Below are positions 1 to 12,576 of a stretch of 64,000 nucleotides of DNA, one piece after another. The notes under the pieces are model-generated. The model was given only the letters and a program-made list of their open reading frames with translations, was not told where the DNA came from and searched no databases. The DNA is from Actinernus sp. WN-2022 (lineage: Eukaryota > Cnidaria > Anthozoa > Actiniaria > Actinernidae). The stretch is from NCBI GenBank assembly GCA_030867875.1, contig JAOWCC010000936.1, positions 248,001-312,000 of the forward strand, read 5' to 3'. Every line of letters begins with the position of its first letter. Positions within the stretch are counted from its first letter, which is position 1. A program made the translations under genes and the position numbers.

Positions 1-222
1 CGTATATATTTGTAATATTGCCTACGTCATATGTCGGCTCTCCCTGACAACTTGTTTTGAAATAGGTGTAAACATTTCATCGCTAAAGTAAAAAACGTGA
101 TCGTATTAAGACGCGCACAGCCTGATGGATTATCAAAATGAAAGGAAAACTATATTGAAAGAATGCATCAAGTTTGATTGTATTCGTTGATTATTTTTAT
201 TACAATAACTAAAATATTTTAC

Positions 223-293
223 CCTCCAGGTGACACGGATGCTTGTTGAAGATGGGAAAGTAATGGTTACACTGGTTGGAATACCATCAGGTA
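223..293 (-). CDS. FN3 domain, first-half exon (host gene)
   Basis: A 71-nt exon on the minus strand of the large FN3 gene, bounded by an acceptor (ttacag) and a donor (gtaaaa). It encodes the first half of an FN3 domain, with Pro near the start, an S-S-T-S-I-R-V turn and strand, and the conserved Trp (VTW). Entry is phase 1, matching the G left by the preceding second-half exon at 1711-1933 (…RTQED then V-P). The second-half exon that should follow lies beyond the left edge. Same length and layout as the first-half exons at 2262, 46040 and 56506, which supports it although it is too short for ORF finders. Confidence 0.75.
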
Positions 294-385
294 CTGTAAC
301 ATTACGAAAACATACAGAAAGTTTTTTAGAAAAGGCCTACACGGAAATTAATATGATAACTTAAGGACATAACATATATGTTACA

Positions 386-530
386 GGTCAAATTTAGTTT
401 CAGGTCAAATTTATTTGAACCTAGGTAATTGTTGTTAACCTAGGTCATTTTTTTTCAATCTAGGTCATTTTTTTTCAACCTAGGTCATTTTTTCAACCTA
501 GGTCAAATTGAATCAACTTATGTCAAACTG
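386..530. repeat. Short tandem repeat, AACCTAGGTCA-type unit
   Basis: About six imperfect copies of a ~20-bp unit built on CCTAGGTCATTTTTTTTCAA lie head to tail, with the AGGTCA core also seen in flanking AGGTCAAATTT copies. Intronic; no gene. AGGTCA is a nuclear-receptor half-site sequence, but the array looks like ordinary replication-slippage expansion. Confidence 0.7.
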
Positions 531-747
531 ATCAAACTCAACCTTTCAAAATTCCTAAATAAGTATGACTTTTTCATAGTTCCTTGTGTTTAAGGTTGAG
601 GATGGCATTGCAGCAATTAAAGAAGATATCAAGTTCTACTGTCATAAATATTTTGCAATAAAAATACCTGTATCTTACCTAATTGTCTGTGTTTTTCATC
701 TCTTTAGTGGTTTGGTTTGGCCGGCTTACATGGGAACTTATGTTTAC

Positions 748-930
748 TGACGGTTAGGGTATTTTTAAAATGTAGGGTTAGGATTTGGATTAGTTCTCAT
801 GCATGACTATTGAAGAAGGATTACAATCTCTGTTATTTAGTAACACCCTAAATTAGGAAGCACCCGTTGTTGACGGTTAGGGTATTTTTAAATGTAGGGT
901 TAGAATTTGGATTAGTTCTCATGTGTGGCC
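748..930. repeat. Direct repeat, ~55-bp unit, two copies
   Basis: A block reading TGACGGTTAGGGTATTTTTA followed by TGTAGGGTTAG and TTTGGATTAGTTCTCATG occurs at about 748 and again at about 869, nearly identical. Intronic; no coding potential seen. Confidence 0.75.
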
Positions 931-1540
931 TGATGTTAATTTTGACCGGTAACATATATGCTAGAACATGTACACCAATACAATAAAACGTATATTCATA
1001 ATATAACCGTTCTTTTATTTGAAAAATATCAGCTGAAAACTATCAGCTTTTTATAATGCATACATAACGTACATATTTAGCCTACTAGTTAAAGTGCAAG
1101 TAAAGCCATACAACAACATCTTATTCAACTCTATTTCTAATATTCTTCAGTTGTCTAAATTAGTTTTCTTTGAGAGGCAGGAGCGGAAATTAAACGAGAA
1201 TAAGCGCTAGCCGAATTGCGGGATTGATTCATCTTGTGATGTCACAATGAAAACCTGCGGGATTTTATTGTAGTAGTTTTTTCTAGGGAGGGAGTTGATT
1301 CATCTTATGACGTCACAGGATCCATGAAAATTAACCAAAATTAGGGATTAAATGCCAGAAATGTTACAAAATTTGCAAGATTAATACCTTTTTGTGAGAA
1401 ACAAACACTTCAGTTCCTTTACAGGTTTCCATGACTTTTGTGAATGTTACAGCGGCACAAAAATCGGGAAAAGGAAAAGGCTGTGGGTTTGTTTTGATTT
1501 TTCCAGCCGTGCACCATAAAAAAAGGCAATTTGATTTGGT

Positions 1541-1577
1541 AGCTAGGCGTGCACCATAAAAAATGGTGCACGCCTAG
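1541..1577. repeat. Perfect hairpin
   Basis: GCTAGGCGTGCACCAT is followed after a few A residues by its exact reverse complement. A partial copy of the arm (CGTGCACCAT) also lies just upstream near 1509. Likely the core of a small foldback element. Confidence 0.75.
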
Positions 1578-1710
1578 CATCCAATGAAATCGCGCGTTCT
1601 TAGGATGTTCCCAGTGTTTATATTATAACATTAATTATTAAAAATAATGTACCGAATAATAGGGAACAGCAGGATCATATGATGGAGAAAATATTTGAAT
1701 ATTTATTTAC

Positions 1711-1933
1711 CATCTTCCTGTGTTCTAATGGTCTTTGCAGTACTCGGGGATCCAGCATTCCATTGATTCCGTACAGCTACAGTTATAGAGTATGTCGTAT
1801 ATTTCGCTAAATTATCCAACTGCCATGAAGTCTCTTGAAGTCCGTTCACAATAACGGCATTTGATGAATCTCTAGTAGAGTAAACAATCTTGTATCCAAC
1901 TACAGTTCCATTCGGCAAGTCTTTTTGCGAAAA
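1711..1933 (-). CDS. FN3 domain, second-half exon (host gene)
   Basis: A 223-nt minus-strand exon ending in GAAGATG then GTAAAT. It encodes the second half of an FN3 domain: N-G-T-V-V-G-Y-K-I-V-Y strand, the L-x-K-Y-T-T-Y-S-I-T-V core (tyrosine corner) and R-T-Q-E-D linker. With the 71-nt exon at 2262-2332 it makes 294 nt, or 98 codons, the normal FN3 length. The linker ending RT-x-ED is typical of tandem-FN3 cell-surface receptors such as receptor tyrosine phosphatases, Sidekick and DCC types. The parent protein cannot be named from these exons. The acceptor choice (cttaag at 1934) is inferred. Confidence 0.85.
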
Positions 1934-2261
1934 CTTAAACGATGAAAAAGGAAAATAAAGTAGTTAGTTCGCAAAACTCATTAGCTGTATAACAGATGTC
2001 TGTTGATAGATGTCTGTTGTGAAGAAAAGGCACATAAATATGTACATATACCATCAATAAATAGGTCTTCAAAATAGATGAAGATTATTTTCAATCGTAC
2101 GAGTGTTTTTATCATATTCATGTGTTACTTCAAACCAGTTATATAGAAATATACACCATTGATTTATTGTGGCTAATAATAATCAGATTGAAATCTAATG
2201 TTAGTGTGTTTATATATGTGAAGACAAAGTTGTTGTATAAAGGAAAAATGGTTTTATTTAC

Positions 2262-2332
2262 TTTCCATTTGACAATGATACTAGTTGAGGACGGTGATGA
2301 AACGTTGACAATGACTGGAATGCCTTTGAGTT
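2262..2332 (-). CDS. FN3 domain, first-half exon (host gene)
   Basis: A 71-nt minus-strand exon between tttatag and gtaaat. It encodes G-I-P-V-I-V-N-V, an S-S-P-S-S-T-S-I turn and I-V-K-W-K, the first beta strands of FN3 with the invariant Trp. It pairs with 1711-1933. The next exon upstream in the gene that I can identify is at 35258, so the intron between them is about 33 kb and holds most of the transposons in the window. Confidence 0.8.
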
Positions 2333-2496
2333 CTATAAATATAAGAAAATAAAATAAATTCTAAGTGAAATGATTAATATATGCATATGTGTTTATGCTA
2401 CATGTAACTCCAAATAAAAAAAACGTGCGCGTCATTAATAATTAAAAGGTTACAATAACAATAACCTCTATATATTTCCAATTTAATAATTGAGTA

Positions 2497-2705
2497 ATAG
2501 TCCAATTCGTAGTTCTTGGACGGCTTTGGTGATATCGAGACTGGTGTCGAGACTGCATATTTAGAGGTTTGTACCTAGTGATAATCAAAACAATCCATAT
2601 TAATAGAAGACTGTTTGTACGAGTGCAGGGTCAACTCCAGCCTCCATGCGAGGCTTTGGCTTCGATGAGGCTTGGTTACCTATCAAGAACTACGAATTGG
2701 ACTAT
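2497..2705. mobile_element. Miniature inverted-repeat element
   Basis: Ends are TAGTCCAATTCGTAGTTCTTG and its exact inverse (CAAGAACTACGAATTGGACTA), ~210 bp apart, in a TA-rich target. No coding sequence. The element class is not certain; TA flanks suggest Tc1/mariner. Confidence 0.75.
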
Positions 2706-2708
2706 ATC

Positions 2709-3938
2709 ACGAAGGTCCTAACGAATCACGAACACGAAAAGCTGCTGCGAAACTGGAAAACGTTTTAATTCCTTTTGTAGGAATGCATACACGTGGTTGT
2801 ACTGGATGGCAACAAAATCTGACTTCATTTTATTTAAAGGCATTTGTATCAATTGATCACGTGACAATTTTCCCATAGCAACGCCTGTATGGAGGGCAAG
2901 CCATTCTAACATTCCTTGACAACAGAGAGAGCGTGAGAGACGCGAGCGTGAAATCTTGATACTAGAAGTTCTGCCGGTTCCTTTGTTATTCGTTTTCAGC
3001 CCAAATTTATCATAACTATTCCGTGTTAGAGGATTTAAGAGCCGCAAGACGATCAGAAATAGCTTTCTGAAGCCAAAACCGAACCGGACTCATATATTTT
3101 ATAGCGTTACGGAATGAACACAGTACCGTAATCAGCGTAGTGTTGGTATGTATTCCCAGGAGTGTGTAAGCACTACTTAAGAAACTGAATTCTAATTAGG
3201 CGTCATTCAAAGGCTTATCTACTCTGCCTAGATTACTTGTAAAGTTAATTTCTATTCAGCACATGTATATATTTATATACCTTTGTAATTATTACTAAGA
3301 ATATATAATGATGATAATGTAACGGCTTCACTAGCCTTATATGTACACAGACACCGATTATATGTAATCGCTTATATGATTTATTTATGTATCTCCGACC
3401 AGGCATTAATAAATGAGATGCCCGCCCCTTATCTGTTGTTGTCGTGGTAATGCAGTTTAGCTATTAAATGTTTTATACTCGTTCACAGTGAATAGAGTAT
3501 AATGCGAGTTACTCGCAACATGATGGCGGCCTCAACAGACAACAGGTAAGAAGCTGACTTCGGGAATGTACTTTTCTTCCACGCTTTAAATCGTTTTTAT
3601 GTTCTAGAAAAATTATGTGATGACAGGAGATGTATCTATTACTCTACCAGAGCGAGGAGACGCTGGTGTTGTATAAACTGGAACGCGCTACCACTGTTGT
3701 ATGCCACGAATGCAGTGGTGATTCACGCTACAACGATGGACTGTCTTTCCTTTCATCGCAAAAATTCCCCAGTAAAGACATGGGATTAAGGTCTCAGTGG
3801 ATCACCAAAATTCGAAGTAACGAGGGGCTTTATTGAAAGATTACAGACTCTAGTGTTGCTGGTGATCTGAAAAAAAAGAGACACACGGCGTTGCTATGGG
3901 GAAATCACGTATTTGCGCCTTAATACGCGGTAAGACGA
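2709..3938. other. Intronic DNA without recognisable gene
   Basis: I see no exon, RNA gene or repeat with confidence. Short open frames here have no recognisable composition. Confidence 0.5.
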
Positions 3939-3939
3939 A

Positions 3940-4065
3940 AGGGTCTTTATACGACTTTTCACTGTAGTGAGATCTTTTTTCTTTGTTGAACAAAGGAAAA
4001 AAGGCCTCAACAACGACGTTTTATATAGAGCCACACTCGTACAGTGAAACGCTTATAAAGACCCT
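3940..4065. mobile_element. Miniature inverted-repeat element
   Basis: AGGGTCTTTATACGACTTTTCACTGTA at the left is mirrored at the right by the inverse (ACAGTGAAACGCTTATAAAGACCCT), 126 bp overall. Further partial copies of the right arm (CAGTGAAA … AAAGACCC) lie at about 4100-4140, so the neighbourhood holds several degenerate copies. Confidence 0.65.
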
Positions 4066-4417
4066 CCTAGTCAATCCTTATGAGGCTTCACCATGAAACT
4101 TTACAAAGACCCTCGTACAGTGAAAATCCTTTAAAAGACCCTAGCGGAGAGTTTCAGTTCATAAGATTTGACTCAGGGTTGCTCAACCAACAGCCTAAGT
4201 GCACCCGAGAATAAACGCTCCTTGGCTCACAGCTCACAGGTATTAATACGCAACCGGCCTAACATTATGGGACTCAAATTTTCGCTCCGTATCGCAAGTG
4301 CGCATGTCAGTTACACACAACGTAGCTATAAAACCTTGTGTTACAGCAAATGTACGTTGAATAACTTGCAAATAATATCATTTTGAACAACAGTACCTTA
4401 ACTTTAGCGGGTTTTGT

Positions 4418-4575
4418 AACGGTTTACCACGGATAACCACGGATTACCAATTGAATTAATAGTATGATATTAACAGTCTGTTTATTGTAAAGTTGTTGGT
4501 AAACCGTGGTTAAACGTGGTAACGCATCCATTTAACGGGTAATCCGATGATAAACCGATGGTAATCCAAAGTAAA
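4418..4575. repeat. Interspersed GGTTTACCACGG repeats in inverted orientation
   Basis: Copies of a GGTTTACCACGGATAACC-like motif in the left half and the inverse (GGTAAACCGTGGTTAAAC) in the right half surround an AT-rich centre. No coding content. Confidence 0.6.
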
Positions 4576-4579
4576 GTCG

Positions 4580-7500
4580 TCGAACATTTCAGTAACAACT
4601 TTAAATCAGCACGTTTGACATTTCCAAGTAATTATTTATTGAAATACAACGAAGCCGTTAAGTAAGTACTTAACAAGAAAGCTACTTACAGTAAATTTAG
4701 TCCGCTGATATGTAGTGTTATCAACATGAGCGAGTGTTGTATCGACCTATGCTAACTCGAGCTCTACTCTACGAGTGTCTACTTTTAAAAAGAAACTATA
4801 TAATATTTAAAAATATATGAAATTTTGATGGAAAACGTAACATATAGAGTTCAGCTCTATAGTTTACTTAACGGTCATGCGCCATGTGCCCAAAAACAGG
4901 TCCCACACCACAATATGCAATAGAAAAGTCTTCGTTTGACAATTCATCCAACTAGGATAAGGGAAGTCCTTGATCGGTTGTGAGACCTCCCCCAACAGAT
5001 ACTAGCGTAGTGTTTGTTGGTACAAAATTGCTCATTAAAACATCAGTGTGTGTATCAGTGACACGACATAAGAGTATCAGTGATACAGACGTTGATGTTT
5101 TATTAATCAGAATCTGTATATCTGATACAGCACTGATATTTTATTAATCACGGTTGTATCAATCAAGCACTAAGTACGGACTGAATATCAAATCAGTTAT
5201 GTATGTGAGTTTACAGTGATATATATATTCATGTGACTAGAATGCTGCGTTTGGATTGGTTAGCAACCTTATGAATTATTAATGAATTTTACAATGCAGT
5301 TTATTTTATAATTGTTCTTTCTCGGACATTATTAGGCATTCGCGATGACAACAAATGATAAATGCTTCTCAGAATGGTAGATGGATAGACTTCGCACTCT
5401 TTTGCTACTTGACGTAGGGACAGGTTTTAACTTCTCGTAAATATAGAATGTATGAGCGCTTTCCCACAGGAATTTTGCCTCGAAATACCATTCTAATTAA
5501 TCAAAATGTAATCCAAAGTATACTTTGTGTGTAGAGTAGCTGAACTCAATATAAATACTGTTTTAAAGCTAAGCGAACGTGCGAGAATTTAGTACTTCCA
5601 TCATAACACTCCCAATAATCTTGTCACAAACGCGTACGTTACATTAATTTTTGATATGAGAAAAGAAATATGATATTCAGACAGCTTTGGACATGAATAG
5701 TTGGAACACGTCCCCCGCACCCCCTCATTTGGGGGGTGGAAGGGGGAGAGAAGAACTTCAGGGTTGCGCGCTGCTTCTGGTCCATAACAATTAAAGGATT
5801 AGTGTTGCAAGAGTCATGTCCAAAGCTGCAGATCCTCTCTTATCGACGGGCAGAGACCTGATGTTTGGACGGCTTGGAAAACCTCATTCCAACAGCATAT
5901 TTAATAGTGAGAATGGCAGACAATTGCTGGAAAGGTAACAGCAGGATTGAATTATGTCTGTCCTCTCTGACAGAATATATATTTTGAGACGGACATTTGC
6001 ATAATCGCTCGTTGGAAATGGCTGATTTCCAAGCGCTGCAAATACAACATGTATACAAGTTATTGAACAAATATGGGCTTTGGAAAGCTTCTAAGACACT
6101 CTAGTAGTCTTATTGAAGAAGTGGCGTTTACTTCCGAGACCTTACTCTGTCAACAAAAAGAAGAAATGCGGGAAGTCAGTGTATATAAAATAATCCAGGA
6201 TGTGTTCAATTTAAAAAAAAATTGAGCACATGGAGCCCGGATTCAAGATTTTAATTCTTATGCAAACTACTTGAACCAGATAAGCCATTTTCGAATGAAA
6301 CTATCAAAAAAGTAGACCGTCTATGAGTTAAGCCGGCGGAAGACTTTATATTTGAATACGTGGATACAAGAGAAACGATTTTCGGGTTATGTACAATCAT
6401 ACAATCACTTTGTATATTTGTTTCTTTGCGTCAACTTCACTGACCGAACGCCGAAAGTACATTATTGTTTGCAAAGTTATCTACTTAGTTATATATTAAA
6501 ATTGTCTATTGAAATGACATTTCTTTGTGGATTTATTGACAAAAAATGATTTTGTTCAGCCGGAATCTTTGATTTATTTTTGAATTGGTTATTGACGACT
6601 GATTTCAGTTGAAACGCACTCATTACCAGAAATCACTGACAAAATGGCGGATAGCTATTATATGCATAGCTTTTGCAGAACATTTAAAAATGGCCTACAC
6701 TTACAAAGAAATGTATGGGACCAAACATGTTTTATAGCTTTCACTTTGCCGGTCTTCTCGTTTCAAATCCAGGGCTCATAGAAACCATTAGTTTAGAATT
6801 TGATGAATCCAGTCGCGTTTCCTTCGGTCAAAACAAATGCGTCTTTTTAGCCAAAAATCACCACAGGCTGCCGTACATTCCTTGTAAATTTCCGAGGAGT
6901 GCATCTTAAACTTCCATGTAGTACTCGCTAACCAATAACGAAAGCCAAATCCCGGTCTTCTAATTTGCTTCCACAGATAATCAGGCCTTGATATCGCCAT
7001 TTTTGAAGGATGTTTATCGTATTTTGGTGCGATCAAAACTGTTCCTAAAAGTGCTAACGTTTGGCTACAAGCTTAAGAAGCCGCCATTACAGTTCCGACG
7101 CCTGCCAGAGAACCCACGTTTTCAGATCAAAACATAGAGGAGAAGACGTTTTGTCCGTCATTCTCCACTCCACCGACGGCTTACTATTCAAAGGTGTTAC
7201 TGCTGTTCAGACCAAATGCAGGCTCTAATAAAATAAAACAAGGGATTGAGCTGCATTTGGGTTCCCTGTGGTAGAGTGCCACACGACGCTATCTTTGTTA
7301 TTTTTGGTATAATGCGCATGCTCTGTGCCTTGTGTTAACTCCCGCACTGTTCGGCTTAATCGCGAACGCAAAATGTCCGTGATTTCTGGTAATGTGCTGT
7401 TGCGCTGTACGGCAAAAGTGATTTATGTTTAAAATTTTGAGCTTAAATTCGTATGAAGTAGAATATATGATTTATATTTATTTAACTGATGAGAACTAGT

Positions 7501-7700
7501 TTAATAAAAGAGCAGCAGTGTTTTATCAGGTTTAAGAACACGAGGGCGTAGCTCGAGTGTTTTTAGTAGTGTTTACAATATGAGCGATTGTTTTTGTACT
7601 TATAATCTATAAAAAGATAAATAGTAATAATGATTATATCCAGATTAAGTACAAAGAGGCTCAGAATAACTGAAAAGCTAAACTAAGCTGAGCCACCAAA
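4580..7700. other. Intronic DNA without recognisable gene
   Basis: About 3 kb of AT-rich sequence. A small C/G-rich hairpin occurs near 5705-5745 (CCCCCTCATTTGGGGGG). Open frames up to 82 codons are present but show no domain or exon-like boundaries that I recognise. Confidence 0.5.
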
Positions 7701-7710
7701 AAGTAGATTA

Positions 7711-7822
7711 CTAACTTCTTATTAACCGAGAGCGAGGTCTTTACGGTAAAATATCAGACCGAGGTCTTGACAGTACGGACCGAGCGATAGCGAGACCTCG
7801 CTTTCGGTTAATAAGAAGTTAG
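7711..7822. repeat. Hairpin / foldback repeat
   Basis: CTAACTTCTTATTAACCGA at the left end is mirrored by TCGGTTAATAAGAAGTTAG at the right, with inner GAGCGAGGTCTTTACGG-type segments also inverted. Probably the core of a small foldback element. Confidence 0.75.
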
Positions 7823-7829
7823 TAAGGTC

Positions 7830-9290
7830 TGATATTTTCCCGTAAAGACCGAGCGGACGAGGTTAATAAGTAGTTTATTATATGGCACTTGTGATAAACA
7901 AAGAATGAGAAAATAAGTGACTCGCGTGACTCGCGCCCCGTAACACAACGTGAGATACCTAATTTGCATAAATGTACATCCAAAGTAGTGGAAGCCGTTC
8001 AGAATTTATTCCGGGATCTATTTGACAGCTCTCCGTAAATCAATACAAAAGATGAATGGAAATACAATGTCAGATGTCAGAATCAATTCAGAATTAGAAA
8101 ACTTTGCTAATTCAAAGTGCATGAAAGGTGGAATTTGTAGAAAAAGCTATCAGAAAAGAACATATTTCCACTAAATCAACTCGAAAAACAGTTATATGCT
8201 GTTTGTTTGCATCCTGGACAACTTTGACTGGGACATGGAAAATCTGGAACTGATATTTGCTACTGATCGGCAAAAATGGTTGGCTGTGGAATCAGAACTT
8301 CTCTGGTTTATAGTGAGGGATTGTAATTTGTAAACTGGACCGATGCTGACTGACATTCAAGACAAATTTCTTAAAGCCGATGATTGTAGAAAGAAAGCCG
8401 GCTGCAGAGGAGTAAACTTGTTGAAATATGGACTATGACTTCTGGCTCTGGTGATAGTCGCTGGCAGACTTGTTGCCTTGTAGTTTTACTACTTTCGAGG
8501 CTCCCGCACAATTCTCTTGTGAACACTCAATAGAGCCACGAAGCTTTCAGGATCAGCATTATTAGCAGGTTTATCTTTATTGAGTCGGATTGTTCAGTTA
8601 TTTCGCTACTGGGGTGTTTGTCTGTGTCCTGCATTACCTGATACATTTCTAAGCTATGTTCTAATTTCCGGCGTTTCTTCCAAGTTGAGACTTCATGTGA
8701 TGTCGCTGTTTGGAACTCGCTTGTAGTTGACGGCCTGAGGGAAAATGGTTCTTCCGTACATTGAACTCTGCTATACAGTGACTTCTGAAACTTCTGTAGA
8801 ACCTAACAGGATATCTATCAGCTTGTCTCTGTAGCATAGACCTTTGGATGGCATTGTATCAGTTTCAACTAGTTCTTTCCTGTCCTTTTCTGGTTGACTT
8901 TGCGTATATCAATAATAATTTTTGACAACAAATGGTCAAGTTCGTTTTGGAGGTAAGCTTTGTAATTATACATTTACAGATCACATTTCTGATGGACCGG
9001 CTTTCTCTCTTTTAAAAACTGTATTATTACGATGTGTGTGCTCTTAAACTACATCACTAAGTGTCTAGTTATCTCTGTTTTACCCGGCTCGATTTGAGTT
9101 TTCAATTTCCTGATACCAAAATATGCGAATTGTGACCGTTATCATGGTAACGGTCGATCCGTACGGCAAAATCCTGACCGAGCACCAGCCAATCAAAACA
9201 CTCGATTTGACATTGAGAGTGGCTTGGCATATAATAAATGCATAGTAAAGGTCATGACTACGGAACTACAGAATTACTACGGACTAATAC
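7830..9290. other. Intronic DNA without recognisable gene
   Basis: No exon, RNA gene or clear repeat recognised in about 1.4 kb. Confidence 0.45.
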
Positions 9291-9329
9291 AAGGTTACTA
9301 TACTGTACGAGACTGCTACAGAACTAACA

Positions 9330-10025
9330 TATAGTACTACTGTACAGAACTAACAAACTACTAATCAATAATTTGATCGAGTAATTGTAATATGATAAGA
9401 GCCTGAAGCTAGTCGTGTATTATAACATTGAACATTTACTAGAGGGATTGCAAAAATATTCGAAGACAGGTTGGAGAGAATTTGTGTGGAACTGGAACAT
9501 AAATAACAAAGGGGTAGAATGTACTTCATATTTAGAAGGTAATGATACGAACAGCCTTTTCTTGAAGAATGAATAAAGGACGAATAATAGTATGGTAGGT
9601 GTTTCCCCAGTTCCCCAGATAAGGATAACATAGGTGTGGTAAGGATATAAAAGTGAATAATACAAGTTAGTGATAGGTAATTTTAGAAGTCCATAACCAG
9701 AAGTCTCGATAAGCTATGAACGCGGCCCATCAGTTTACGGTATAATCCGGCTAATTTTAGAACGGCGCTCAAACTACTTTCGTGGATGAAAAACAATGGC
9801 CGCCATGTTTCTTTTATAAACACAAAATTAGGTATGTTATTAGAACAAAGGCTTTCATGTTTTGGACCAATCAGAGTTGCTGGAGCAATTAGGTGCAATA
9901 CGTTTGGATATCGATTTAGCGAGAATCGTTTCCTAAAAATAGATTTAATAGGCCAGTTAATTTTGTTCTGCTGAGGATGAAAAAGTACAAAGTTTGTTTT
10001 AGTAATATTTAAAGAAAGCATATTT
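9330..10025 (-). pseudogene. LINE reverse-transcriptase remnant (C-terminal part)
   Basis: Read on the minus strand through several frame changes, this gives the tail of a CR1/L2/Jockey-type LINE ORF2. K-T-N-F-V-L-F-H-P lies near 10000. L-Y-Y-S-L-L-Y-P then I-L-I-W-G, the block that follows the reverse-transcriptase core in these LINEs, lies near 9630-9660. The end gives Y-N-T-R-L-A-S-x-S-Y and a T-R-S-N-Y block near 9370-9430. No single frame is intact, so it is a decayed copy. It is unrelated in orientation to the LINE at 23.4 kb but has the same domain order. Confidence 0.7.
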
Positions 10026-10190
10026 GAAGATAACCAAATGTTTATCAGTTTTAACTGTTCATTAATAATCCTTTCGTTTTACCGGGTTTATAGACTTGCC
10101 GCGCCATTTTCATTTGTTTCCAAGCGGTCTTGGTGCCTTGGCAAAAACCACATTTTTAAAGCAGGGGGCGGCTTTGAATAGCAGCAGGGG

Positions 10191-10247
10191 AAATCGGGGC
10201 TGACTAGGAGGTTTTTATTTCAAATAAAAATCTCCAAATCAGCCCCG
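10191..10247. repeat. Hairpin
   Basis: GGGGCTGACTAGGAGGTTTTTATTT faces AAATAAAAATCTCCAAATCAGCCCC with almost no loop. Likely a fragment of a miniature element. Confidence 0.7.
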
Positions 10248-10930
10248 GTCTCCCTGCTTCTTTCAGAAGGAGGAATACCGTAGTCCTTTTCCTGTTACAG
10301 CGTCAGCCATATTTCAGGTCTAGACTAGGCCGGAAACTACGTGCATTGTTTTCAAGCAAGACTCAATGTCTCGGTCGCGCCTTTTCCTGTTAAAGTAAAG
10401 TCAAGTTTACCGCTAACATGTAGCTCAGTAATGGCCCTCTGTTGACTTAGTCCTACGCTTTTGCGTCCTTGTCCGAGAAGACGTGAAGGTCTAACCGTTT
10501 ACTGTTGGATTATACCTTCACAGGCATCAACATTTTCAAAATTTTCAAAAGGTCTTAATTAGCAAGAGGCCAAAATCCAAGAGTGTCTGAGTTACCAGAA
10601 AGAGCTAGTGGTGATGGTTTATAACTGTTTACAAACTTCGAATCTCACGTGATAACGTAAAACAATGCCGAACTGGAGCCTGGCAATTTGATTGCATGAA
10701 GTCAACAAGTAAACATGCAAATGCATCGGTGAATCGGAAAGTATAAATTATACGCAAAGCACAACTGACATACCGATAGACTGTGCAAAATCCCTGGCCA
10801 TCGCCTCGGTAATATTGTGTTAATTGCGTTCGACGAAGGAGAACGCATACTAATCTTGCAGTGGATTCCCTGTGGTTCTGTGTGGGCTACCTGTGCTTCC
10901 CCAGGCGAAAGAAATCGAGATTCGTGTATG

Positions 10931-10954
10931 TCCGTCCGTCCGTCCGTCCGTCCG
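10931..10954. repeat. (TCCG)n microsatellite
   Basis: Six perfect TCCG units follow a block GGTTCTGTGTGGGCTACCTG that looks like part of a dispersed repeat. Confidence 0.9.
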
Positions 10955-11109
10955 TTTCGCGATCGGTTAGTTACTTGCCATATTTTCCGACAATCCAATG
11001 CAATGATGTTTCAAAGGTTCGCAAGTACAATTGAGCAAAGCCTGAGGAAAGTGTGTAGTACATCTGGAGGACCTTGGACATTCAACTCGGCCATAATTAT
11101 TTATTTATG

Positions 11110-11520
11110 CTGAACCCGAGACCGAGTGAATGTGCGATCGAAAAATATGCTGTTGGCTTGCTCGCTGTATTGAATTGTGCTGTTCGGTTTGCCGATACCA
11201 AAACTGCAAATGGTCAAGATGCTATAAATCATACCTGAAGGCTGAATACATGGATATTAACATTTCAGTGTGAGTTGTGAAGAAGTTTTTTAAATACTAC
11301 ACGTGTGCATGGTTTAAGTCAAACATGGCCGTCTGTTTTGTCGGCGCGGTGACTACATCAGCGAAGTTGATTAACAGAGAACCGAGTCAAATCAACTCAC
11401 CATAATTTGTAAACAACCGAGTGAATTCTGTTTGCTTGCTCACTGTACTGGATTCTGCTTTTCGCTGTACATACAGATACCGAAACTACAAGCAGTAAGA
11501 TGATCTGGCTGAAGAGAAAC
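11110..11520. repeat. Diverged direct repeat
   Basis: A segment with ACCGAGTGAAT, then GCTTGCTCGCTGTATTG, then GCCGATACCAAAACTGCAA at 11121-11215 recurs in diverged form at 11416-11495 (ACCGAGTGAAT, GCTTGCTCACTGTACTG, AGATACCGAAACTACAA). No coding sequence recognised. The following DNA to about 12570 shows no gene. Confidence 0.5.
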
Positions 11521-12576
11521 AAGGTCCGAGTTTTCTAGATACCCGTAATCGCCGTATCTTGTGTGAGTTACGACACCGTGTACATCTTGGTTATACAAAT
11601 TAACGGATTCAAATTAACAGTAACACTACATTCAGACAGAGAGTTAATCTATACCGACACTTTGATATGCCAAGGAACTGGAATACCAACACAGTACAAG
11701 GTGAGGGAAATTTAAAGTACTGACTTCATTGCTGTGTTCAATTAATCTACACTGAATTTCTAACGGACCTGAAACAAGGCTGATCAAAGCGATCAAAGCC
11801 AACATTGACCATACATTATTCTGGAACTAACAATGGCGCTCAATATTTTGCAGCCAACCTTGTTCTCACTTGAAAAATACCCGGGAAACATAATGTGAAT
11901 GATCTGAATCGAAGGAACTGCATGGGCTGTACTTTATACACATGCATATATTAATAGTTTATGTTCTAGGAACTGGAAATCAGTTTATACACATCTGAAT
12001 AGTAATATTTATTTATGCGTACTTTATATGAATCCCTTTATATATCATGTAATATGCTGTATTTTATATATCCTGTAATATAGTGTCCCCAATTAGCTTT
12101 ACAGCTAAATACTATTGACACTCAAATAAAGTTCATGTATGCATGTAAATGTATGTAGCTATAGCCTGGGTTGATTTGTGTTTTACACTAACTTCAAGTA
12201 TTGCTTTACACTGTATACCACACAGCAAAATGTGCTACTAATTCTCAAATCAATGCCATGACCATATAAAACACACATGTATACATATAGCCCCATAAGC
12301 ATCGCATCCAATGATTTAATGTTACACAAATATAATTACAGTTTTATACCCAGATGCATCCCCTTGTATATTAACATATAAGTCAAGACATCAAATTTTA
12401 AAAAACAAGCACTTTTGATCAGGATTACGTACACTGTCCACATCATTGCAGAAATTTTTCAGCTTTTCAGACTGTTACCACAGTCCTTTCTCTTTCCAAA
12501 AAATATGTCGAACGCACTTTGATAATCTATGATTACTTCTAGTTTAATAATACTCTAACTCTATATTAAATGCTAA

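Noticed and set aside
748..930. GGTTAGGG runs that resemble telomere repeats (also GGGTTAGGGTTT near 34875)
   Set aside because: Only isolated TTAGGG-like hexamers in a longer 55-bp repeat, no array.
2718..3047. 109-codon minus-strand frame
   Set aside because: Composition looks random, overlaps another frame on plus, and has no splice or domain context.
5840..6070. 76-codon minus-strand frame with several Cys
   Set aside because: Cysteine spacing fits no zinc-finger pattern I know, and the boundaries lack splice consensus.
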